This document shows positions 6,432 to 11,709 of a stretch of DNA of 11,709 bases, in pieces (within the stretch, counting starts at the first letter, position 1; the number at the start of each line of letters is the position of its first letter). Both the position numbers and the translations under genes were made by a program. The notes beneath the pieces are model-generated. The model was not told the origin of the DNA, searched no databases, and saw nothing but the letters and a program-made list of their open reading frames with translations. Origin of the DNA: Pavlovales sp. CCMP2436. Its lineage: Eukaryota > Haptophyta > Pavlovophyceae > Pavlovales. The stretch is taken from the NCBI GenBank assembly GCA_026770615.1, contig MU631342.1:443476-455184 (forward strand), in the 5' to 3' direction.

Positions 6432-7745
6432 CTAGCTGCGGTGAAACTCGAGCGCCTCTTCGGCGCCCGTGCCGCCGCGCACAAAGTCGCGCAGTACGTC
6501 CTCGAGCCGCTCAGCGGAGAGCGTGGCGCGCACATGCGCTACGCCCTCGGCTGCGTACGAGGCCCAGAGCGCGTCATGGGCGATGAGCGCGCGGCAGTGT
6601 GCAGCAAACTCATAGGCGTCGTCGCTCAACCGCATCACGCGCGCCACGTGCGCGCGCCCGTCGAAGCCGAGGCCGCGCGCGCCATCGAGGCCGCTCACGA
6701 TGGGCAGTCCGCGTGCAAGCGCCGCCACGTTCTTGGTGGCGATACCTGTCGCGTTGACGAGTGGCGCAGCGAAAACGCGCGCGGCTCGGAACTCGGTGTC
6801 AAGCGCATCATCACTCAGATCGCCGAGGAGCGTGACCTGGCCGCGCTGCAGCGCCAGGGCCAAGGCAGGTGTCTGCGCGACCGCCCAGTCCGCCCATACC
6901 CTGCCGGCGAGACGGAGATGCGCCACGGTGCCGAGCGGCGCGAGCGCGGGCAGCACCTTGTCGCATAGCCAGCTGATTGCCGCGATGGAGAGTGGGTGTG
7001 GCAGCCCCACGTAGAAGAGGCCGCGCCGCCCCTTTGCCGTCCACGCGCCGCGAGCTGCCGCGGCCTCCACGGTGGCGGAGATTGATGCGGCGCGCGCATC
7101 AAGCACAAAGGGCAGCCAGCGCGCGTGCACGCCGCCCGATCGACCGATCGTCACGTACCGCGCGTCGCGGCTCCAGCGCAGGCGGCCGGCGGCAGGTGGC
7201 TGGACCGGCGCGCGGCGCAGCAGTACCGCCGCGCAGCCGCCGCCGGCCTTGCTGTCGCGCGCCAAGCCAATGGCATCGGCGTCGAGCGTGAGCCCCGCAC
7301 ACTGCGCGTCAGCCGCGCACGCGCTCAGCCCCTCTGCCGCCGTCACGATGCGCACACGGGACGGCGGCTGCGCGCCCGCAGGCGGCGCGGCGCCAGCGTA
7401 AACTGCCGCCTCCGCTGCCGTTGCCATTGAGGCGTTGACAGCGCCGAACGCACGTACGCCTCGGAAAGCGTCGAAGGTGCCGCCCCACGCGCCATTGCCG
7501 CCACCGCCCCCCGCCGACTCGAGTGCCTTTGCGAACTCGGTCGACTGTGCCCCAACCGATCCGGGATGTGCCCGTCCGTGTTCGCCCCCGGCAGCACTGG
7601 CCCCGCGCTCGATCGAAGTGCGAACGTTTGAATCCGTTCCACTGGTTACGCGCGCCACCGAACTTTTCGAGGCCAACGGCCCAGTGGCGGGGTCGAAAGG
7701 CCCGGGGATCTGGCTCGAAGTCTCGCTGTGACGTCCGGACGACAT
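6432..7745 (-). CDS. GT4-type (GT-B fold) glycosyltransferase, C-terminal domain protein
   Basis: The frame gives 437 residues from the ATG at 7743-7745 to TAG at 6432-6434. The C-terminal half (about 242-416) matches the nucleotide-sugar-binding half of GT-B glycosyltransferases of the group 1/GT4 type. It shows FYVG at about 244-247, then LAGRVW at 279-284, LLGDLSDD at 306-313, APLVNATGIATKN at 327-339, ALARGLPIVSG at 342-352 and GARGL at 355-359. These fit the usual order: strand start, LxIxG, xLLGxVxDL, PL..G.G.k.K, EAxAxGxPVV, GxxGL. Such enzymes transfer a sugar from a nucleotide donor; the acceptor cannot be told. The Glu normally preceding the final A-L/M-A-x-G of this motif is Ala here (A341), so activity is not assured. 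Before it, a Cys-containing segment (C143, C149, C171) weakly resembles a PAN/Apple domain. Residues 1-110 are low-complexity. The start is uncertain: the frame continues open to a TAA at 7842-7844, and an alternative acceptor at 7726-7727 could join it to the upstream exons. Confidence 0.75.
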   Translation of the reverse strand: MSSGRHSETSSQIPGPFDPATGPLASKSSVARVTSGTDSNVRTSIERGASAAGGEHGRAHPGSVGAQSTEFAKALESAGGGGGNGAWGGTFDAFRGVRAFGAVNASMATAAEAAVYAGAAPPAGAQPPSRVRIVTAAEGLSACAADAQCAGLTLDADAIGLARDSKAGGGCAAVLLRRAPVQPPAAGRLRWSRDARYVTIGRSGGVHARWLPFVLDARAASISATVEAAAARGAWTAKGRRGLFYVGLPHPLSIAAISWLCDKVLPALAPLGTVAHLRLAGRVWADWAVAQTPALALALQRGQVTLLGDLSDDALDTEFRAARVFAAPLVNATGIATKNVAALARGLPIVSGLDGARGLGFDGRAHVARVMRLSDDAYEFAAHCRALIAHDALWASYAAEGVAHVRATLSAERLEDVLRDFVRGGTGAEEALEFHRS

Positions 7746-7841
7746 CCAGCATGGCACTCGATACGGCAGCTGCGGCGGCGAGAGGAGGAGCGAGACGGCC
7801 GTCGAAGGCCCGTTTTGGTAGGGCGCAGCAACAACACACTG

Positions 7842-7920
7842 TTAGTCTAAGACCATCCCCAAGCACATGGATAGCGTCATCATTCCCTCCTCGTCGTCAT
7901 CTGAGCTTATCCGCCCCATC
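7842..7920 (-). CDS. Putative last exon (or a small upstream ORF of the glycosyltransferase mRNA)
   Basis: After a polypyrimidine stretch and an AG at 7922-7921 the frame reads [20 protein letters not shown] and five more residues, then TAA at 7844-7842. The single base before the ATG completes the AGG codon split by the previous exon, so the phase agrees. An acidic patch SSDDDEE is the only notable feature. It could instead be a 25-codon upstream ORF. The TAA lies in the same frame as the glycosyltransferase. Confidence 0.3.
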
Positions 7921-8787
7921 CTTCCATGATGTGTGCGTGTAAAAAAAAAATGTAAAAAGAAGAAGTATGTTTTGACCTGCGGTAGTGGTGCGCAGCCGAC
8001 TGGAAGCGACCGAGCAGCTTGAGAGTCACCCCGAGGCCGTGCTCATCCGAGGCGTAGTTCAGCAACATGACCTGCACGTCCTCGGGCTGGTCGAGGCCGC
8101 CCATTGCCAGCGACTAGAGGAGGATGGAGACGTACTGCCAAAAAGAAAGGGGGAAAAAGAAGATTTTTTTTGTTAGAGGAAAAGAAGAAAAAAGAGATTT
8201 GTGTGTGTGGAGGGGGGGGGAGGGGGTGAGGAGAGGACTGGCGAGTGACGGCGGGCGCGCACCTCTCCCGGGTCCATCAGCGCCATCTTCTTGCACTGCG
8301 GCGCGAGGAAGCGAGCGCCGCCGTGGCCACCCTCGAGGAGCGCAGCCTGAATGCGCACGAGCTGGCGGGCCGCGAGCGCGTCCACCTATGATTTATGTTA
8401 AACATATTAATATATATTAATATATAGTAGTAGTAGTAGTACTAGTAGTGGTGGTTTTTTTATTTCATATATATTAGTATTAATAAACGAATTATAATTG
8501 TAATTATACAATTATATACATACATATATACATATATTTTGTGTGTGTGTAGTAGTAGTGGTATTAATATATTATATATATGCGTGCTAATTATTTATTT
8601 CTATATATTTATATATACGCATATATATACAGGTACATTAAGCACCTGCTGCCATCCACTTCAATTCTTTGCTTATTTTCTTGATTTGTTCAAATTAATT
8701 ATATACAAATATATTTAGCCGAACGTCAGTGGTCATGTCGCTGCGTGTCAGGTGTTCAGTGCATCATGGCAGAGGATGATATCTTAG

Positions 8788-8851
<64 letters not shown>

Positions 8852-11146
8852 ACCTCAGCGACTGCTCGTCGGCCCGCGGACAGGAAGTCCACACTCGCAC
8901 GAGCGAGGTCCGTTTCGCCAAATTCGCTCAGCCGAATTTGGTCACTTTCAACGGAGAGGAAGTCGCGATGGCCTCTTCCCTTCTCCGGCGCGAGCGATGG
9001 CGTCCGCGGAGCATTTAAATTTAGTCAATAATCCAAATTCTGACCCCGGTAAAGCTGGGATCACAACATCTTGGGGACAGGAGACAGGAGAGCGTCCGGG
9101 TGGATGTCGTTGCGTTTAAATGTCTTTAATTATTAGTCTGCGAGCAGCAGCAGCATCATCATCGTCATTTGTATTTTGTTTTTAGAGGTTTTTGCAAGAT
9201 ATATAAAATCATTAGGAGGCATCATCACTCGCATCATCATCATCATCGTCCGTCATCATCATCATTAAAGTGTGCTTGAATACAATTGAGGCGTGTAGTT
9301 TTCAAGCACACCCTTGCGTAAGACACAACTGTAACATCGAATAAAATGACGCAAATTTGTAGTGGCCCAGAGGGCACAATATGTGGGTGTGTGGGTGGGT
9401 ATGGGAGGGAGGGAGAGAGGAGGGGTGAAGAGGGAGAGGGATGGCGATGACCTGGACGAGGTCGAATAGGAGCAGGTGCTGGAACATGATGTTGGCCCCC
9501 CCACCGAGCAGCAGCGCACGCCCGCCTGCGAGCGGTACCGCCCTGGCGCCCGCGCGGCCGAGTGGCTACAGCGTCACAAAACATACAAATGAGTGGAACA
9601 CTTTTGAGTGCACGGGTTCACTTTTAACACTTGTTGGTCGCTTGTAGACACCTTACATCTTTTGGTAAAAAAATGTAAATGTAAACGTAAATGTAAAAGA
9701 AAGGGAAAAAAGAGATTACAACCGGACCGTGCGGCGCGCAGAGCTCCAAACCCACCGCTGTATCGAGCAGGGCCCACTCGTGCGCGCGGAGTGCACTGGA
9801 CGCACCCTCGTCCGCCGCGCTCTAATACATTTGTTATATTATATTATATATATAAATATTGTCCGATTACGAGAGTCAACAGGGCGGGGAGGGGGGGGGG
9901 GGGGGGGGAAAAGGGAGGGGGAGGGGTTAGGATGAGGACATCCACAGACATCCACACTAACTGCCCGTGATTAGGATAAGTGATTAGTAAGTGATTAGTA
10001 GCTTGGAAGGATTAGCTGCTTAGGATTAGTGATTAGTTACTAACTTAGTGATTAGGGAGGAGGGGGGAGGGATTAGGATCGAGTAACTACCCGCGAGCTT
10101 GGAGGCAGGCTAAATAGAATTAGAGTGGGGTGAGAGACAGAGCGAACGGGGACAGGGACAGAGCGAGCGCGCATGTGCATCAGAGAAGAAGAAGAAGAAG
10201 AAAAAGGAGGAAGAGGAGGAGAAGGAGTAGATGAAGGAGAAGAAGTGCGCCATACCCCTACACCCCCGACCAGGGGCTGCAAGTGGGGAGGCGTTAAAAG
10301 AACTGTTGATAAAAAAGCACCGCATCTTTTACTACCTATGAAACGGCAAGCGCTTCTTCTTCTTCCAGCTTCTTTTTAAAGTTTTTTCTATTTGCACTGC
10401 TTACCTTCCCGCTCTCGCTAACGTCACTTGTCCGAGAAGTGGAAAAACAAGGTGGTCGATTCAAAAAGCAACTATTACGGCAGCGGGAATAATACTAATA
10501 GTTTTTTTTAAAACAATAGTACTTTTATTGCGTTCAAAGAATGTGATTTAGAAAGCACCCCTGAGTCCGCCACCCACCGTCTGCTGCCCCATTTTTTAAG
10601 TAAGTCGTAGTTTTTTATTTTTTAAGCACCCTCTGCGGGAGCGGGAATAATACTGTTTCTTTTGTTTCGTTTTTTGAATACTATTAAAAAAGCACCTTCT
10701 GCGGCAGCGGGAAGGCGTGCAGCCCGCTGTAGTACCGTTGGTACCCGCGGTAGCAGCCGAAGGCACAGAGGCAGCGCACGGGCGCAGCGCCGCCGCCGAG
10801 GAGCGGCACGTCGGCGAGGAAACACGCGGCTTGTGAGCGGAGATATGTGTGGTCTTTTTTTATTTTTTTATTTATAAATATTTATTTATATTCGTATTCA
10901 TTTATAGATGTATATTTGTGTTTGTATTCATTTATTTATTTATATGGCAATGGGCGACGCAGCGCTCAGACCAGCATACCTTCCAGGACATTCAGACGCC
11001 AATTTAAATCCCTATCATAAATATAAATACATAGATACATAAACACACACGCACACGCACACACACACGCACATAAATACATATACACACATACATATAA
11101 ATACATGCATACATACATATACATATGCATATATATATACACACAT

Positions 11147-11207
<61 letters not shown>

Positions 11208-11342
11208 CTATATACTGGGCAGCACCCACCACACGTCTGCGTGCCACCGTTCCGCGCGCATGCGATCCTGCGTGGTGTCTTCTGCCTCGTCGCTCATCCA
11301 CGGGCAGCCAAGCGTGAGGTAGAGCGCGTCCCCGTCCGCCAT
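7842..11342 (-). CDS. Unidentified multi-exon gene, 5' partial (exon model joined from 8 segments)
   Basis: Eight short segments on the minus strand are open, mostly GC-rich, and bounded by AG acceptors and GT donors. In order they are 11342-11216, 10829-10696, 9821-9723, 9565-9452, 8982-8854, 8385-8263, 8113-7977 and 7920-7842. Their phases fit: the first ends at phase 1 and the second starts with two bases; the next joints are phase 0; the seventh ends at phase 2 and the last starts with one base. The joined product is about 310 residues. It is Ala/Leu-rich and probably mostly helical in its second half (for example [18 protein letters not shown] and [17 protein letters not shown]), which might form helical repeats as in large scaffold or trafficking proteins. 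I do not recognise the family. Introns run from about 56 to 870 bp and are microsatellite-rich. Exon 5 and the last exon are the least certain. The 5' end is outside the window. Confidence 0.5.
7977..8113 (-). CDS. Exon 7 of the unidentified gene
   Basis: The acceptor is ctcctctag (AG at 8115-8114) and the donor is GCAG|GTCAAA (GT at 7976-7975). The exon encodes [20 protein letters not shown] followed by [17 protein letters not shown] and QSAAHHYR, ending with two bases of a split codon. The in-frame TAG just upstream is the acceptor itself, which supports this boundary. The pattern of Leu and Ala spacing suggests paired helices. Confidence 0.6.
8114..8262. other. Intron 6: polypurine on the plus strand, polypyrimidine in the transcript
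   Basis: 149 bp, with long A/G-only runs (8140-8165, 8176-8195) and a G-rich run near 8210-8235. In the minus-strand transcript this is an extended C/T tract leading to the acceptor. Confidence 0.5.
8263..8385 (-). CDS. Exon 6 of the unidentified gene
   Basis: The acceptor is atcatag and the donor is GAGAG|GTGCGC. The exon is 41 codons at phase 0 on both sides: [20 protein letters not shown], then [20 protein letters not shown] and E. High third-position GC contrasts with the surrounding introns. No named domain is recognised. Confidence 0.65.
8386..8853. other. Intron 5: AT-rich microsatellite DNA
   Basis: It holds (TAG)n near 8427-8450, AT-rich inverted sequence around 8402-8428, GTGTGT near 8540-8550, and a long pure TA run at 8791-8847 directly next to the donor of the preceding exon. 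No gene is seen. Confidence 0.6.
8854..8982 (-). CDS. Putative exon 5 of the unidentified gene
   Basis: The donor GCTGAG|GTATAC (GT at 8853-8852) is strong. The most protein-like frame reads [20 protein letters not shown] then [16 protein letters not shown]; with an AG at 8984-8983 as acceptor it gives 43 codons, phase 0 on both sides, matching its neighbours. The acceptor is the weak point: no clear pyrimidine tract precedes it, and a second frame extends openly to the right ([17 protein letters not shown], ending at a TGA). Alternatively the block is part of a repeat running to about 9118. Confidence 0.4.
8983..9451. other. Intron 4 region: repeat-like segment and CAT/ATC microsatellites
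   Basis: Positions 8983-9120 are of intermediate GC and may belong to a mobile repeat. Then come CAG/CAT/ATC runs (9146-9167, 9229-9266), a 10-bp perfect stem pairing gtgtgcttga (9270-9279) with tcaagcacac (9302-9311), and a GGGTGTGTGGGTGGG tract (about 9384-9398) that is C/A-rich in the transcript. No gene is supported. Confidence 0.45.
9452..9565 (-). CDS. Exon 4 of the unidentified gene
   Basis: The acceptor is gacgctgtag and the donor GTCCAG|GTCATC. The exon is 38 codons, phase 0 on both sides: [20 protein letters not shown] then [18 protein letters not shown]. The other two frames give Arg/Ser-rich, non-protein-like sequence. The Gly-rich turn followed by a hydrophobic helix is the main feature. 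The family is not recognised. Confidence 0.6.
9566..9722. other. Intron 3
   Basis: 157 bp with a (GTAAAT)n-like array near 9673-9700 and A-rich runs; no coding potential. Confidence 0.55.
9723..9821 (-). CDS. Exon 3 of the unidentified gene
   Basis: The acceptor is gtattag (AG at 9823-9822) and the donor GGTCCG|GTTGTAA (an alternative GT lies 6 bases earlier). The exon gives 33 codons: [20 protein letters not shown] then [13 protein letters not shown], phase 0 on both sides. It is GC-rich and flanked by AT-rich DNA. Confidence 0.6.
9822..10695. other. Intron 2: G-rich run, GATTAG minisatellite, polypurine tract, repeated exon edges
   Basis: It contains an 18-G run (9891-9908) with further G blocks, a degenerate gtgattagta/ggattag array (about 9967-10076), an AGA/AGG polypurine tract (10184-10228), and two or three partial copies of the 3' edge of exon 2 (about 10473-10500 and 10622-10653). 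No separate gene is seen. Confidence 0.55.
10696..10829 (-). CDS. Exon 2 of the unidentified gene
   Basis: The acceptor is gctcacaag (AG at 10831-10830) and the donor CAGAAG|GTGCTT. It has two bases completing a split Thr codon, then 44 codons: [40 protein letters not shown] and LPQK. It is Cys- and aromatic-rich (four Cys, four Tyr), unlike exons 3-7, so it may be a separate small domain. No known zinc-binding spacing is evident. Its donor edge is repeated downstream in intron 2. Confidence 0.6.
10830..11215. other. Intron 1: TTTA-rich DNA, dispersed repeat copy 3, CA and TA microsatellites
   Basis: TTTAT-type repeats lie at 10856-10940, the dispersed repeat at 10944-11030, (CA)n/(CATA)n at 11041-11155 and (TA)n at about 11155-11201. 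No gene. Confidence 0.6.
10944..11030 (+). repeat. Copy 3 of the dispersed repeat, within an intron
   Basis: It begins ggcaatgggcgacgcagcgc and ends in aatccctatcataaatataa, and is the best-preserved full unit. It shares 20-base stretches with copies at 1725-1805 and 2495-2595, although those lie in the transposon-rich half of the window. Confidence 0.7.
11216..11342 (-). CDS. Exon 1 in the window (5' partial) of the unidentified gene
   Basis: The acceptor is attatcag (AG at 11344-11343) and the donor GCCCA|GTATAT. The exon has 42 codons plus one base: [40 protein letters not shown] and LP. The first codon is ATG, but the neighbouring partial duplicates have GTG at that place after an AG, so this is more likely an internal exon than a start. 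The Trp-rich end ([10 protein letters not shown]) is distinctive. I considered a MIR-type or channel domain but the evidence is too thin. Confidence 0.55.
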
Positions 11343-11549
11343 CTGATAATAATAATGATGATAATAATAATAATGAGAAGAGCGTGAGGTAGAGCGTGTC
11401 CCCGTCCGCCACCTAATAATGATGATGATGATGATGATAATAATAATATTAATAATATTTATTCCGTCTGCCACCTAATAATAATGATGATGATGGTGGT
11501 GGTGATGATGATGGTGATGATGATGATGAAGAAGATGTTGATGATGATA

Positions 11550-11581
<32 letters not shown>

Positions 11582-11602
11582 GAGAATGATAATCACAACA
11601 AC

Positions 11603-11640
<38 letters not shown>

Positions 11641-11699
11641 CAACAATAAATATTATAATAACATATATTATTCTACGTATTGTTAGTAGTAGTGCAGTG
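11343..11699. repeat. Trinucleotide microsatellite block with captured exon-edge fragments
   Basis: ATA/ATG-type trinucleotide repeats run through 11343-11372, 11415-11462 and 11476-11640. They are broken by copies of the first bases of the neighbouring exon, at 11381-11413 (long) and about 11464-11477 (short). The minus strand gives ORFs of Ile/Tyr/His runs that are not genes. The window ends in a G9 run. Confidence 0.75.
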
Positions 11700-11709
11700 C
11701 GGGGGGGGG

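Noticed and set aside
7309..7866. Minus-strand ORF of 185 codons overlapping the glycosyltransferase start
   Set aside because: Most of it is an Arg-rich shadow of the glycosyltransferase frame. Its first 40 residues (LAAAAAVSSAMLDVV) could be a membrane anchor only if an intron changed the frame, which I could not support.
6441..7942. Several long plus-strand ORFs (6441-6968, 6700-7014, 6977-7291, 7072-7401, 7523-7942)
   Set aside because: They are antisense shadows of the very GC-rich glycosyltransferase gene; they are Arg/Ala/Ser-rich, overlap each other and carry no motif.
8918..8941. Perfect 9-bp inverted repeat ccaaattcg/cgaatttgg as a transposon end
   Set aside because: It is short, lies inside a possible exon, and shows no flanking duplication.
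9243..9584. Minus-strand ORF of 113 codons
   Set aside because: Only 9452-9565 looks coding, and in a different frame; the rest is intron, microsatellite and Arg/Pro-rich shadow.
9960..10080. Internal telomere
   Set aside because: The units are irregular gattag words without a consistent TTAGGG or TTTAGGG period.
11216..11342. MIR domain of an IP3/ryanodine-type channel
   Set aside because: The Trp-rich end recalled MIR motifs, but the match is a handful of residues and other exons show no channel or pore features.
10966..11474. ORFs rich in Ile-Tyr or Ile runs
   Set aside because: They are translations of TA, CA and ATA/ATG microsatellites and not proteins, except for the exon segment 11216-11342.

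Overview
The window looks like nuclear DNA of a unicellular eukaryote, most likely an alga. I favour a haptophyte- or stramenopile-like lineage, but this is a weak inference from texture: very GC-rich short exons, AT-rich GT-AG introns full of microsatellites, and a dense mix of small DNA transposons and non-LTR retrotransposon debris. There are no bacterial operons, no rRNA or tRNA genes and no CRISPR array that I can see. The window starts in a run of 28 T and ends in a run of 9 G, so it may be a whole short contig broken at homopolymers.

Positions 1-6430 hold no convincing intact host gene. They are a nested graveyard of mobile elements. From the left: the 3' end of a minus-strand non-LTR retrotransposon (1-157); a roughly 600-bp block flanked by a 10-11 bp direct repeat (168-770); a damaged copy of a 422-bp MITE (968-1375) ending at the terminal repeat of a second element family (1376-1403); repeat-rich unassigned DNA (1404-2940); an intact copy of the same MITE in the opposite orientation with 24-bp perfect terminal inverted repeats and a large internal hairpin (2941-3362); unassigned DNA with a repeat shared with 1408-1557 (3363-3845); a TA-flanked element with terminal repeats of about 33 bp (3846-5312) that itself carries a 540-bp TA-flanked element (3891-4430); the 3' part of a LINE-type reverse transcriptase ORF (5328-5936, minus); and the left end of another copy of the TA-flanked family (about 6036-6260).

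Positions 6432-7745 (minus) encode a GC-rich protein with a C-terminal GT4/GT-B glycosyltransferase domain. Positions 7842-11342 (minus) hold a series of short GC-rich open segments bounded by good splice sites. Seven or eight exons join with matching phases into about 310 residues of a protein I cannot identify; its 5' end lies beyond the window. The two minus-strand coding units abut. The same frame is open from 7920 to 6434 except for one TAA at 7842-7844, so they could be two neighbouring genes or one gene with a C-terminal glycosyltransferase domain. The introns are largely microsatellite DNA, and two exon edges (near 11345-11480 and 10470-10720) are repeated inside the adjoining intron.

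I found no clearly new biological system. The most interesting items are the unidentified spliced gene and its relation to the glycosyltransferase, the repeated exon edges, and the nested family of TA-flanked elements.
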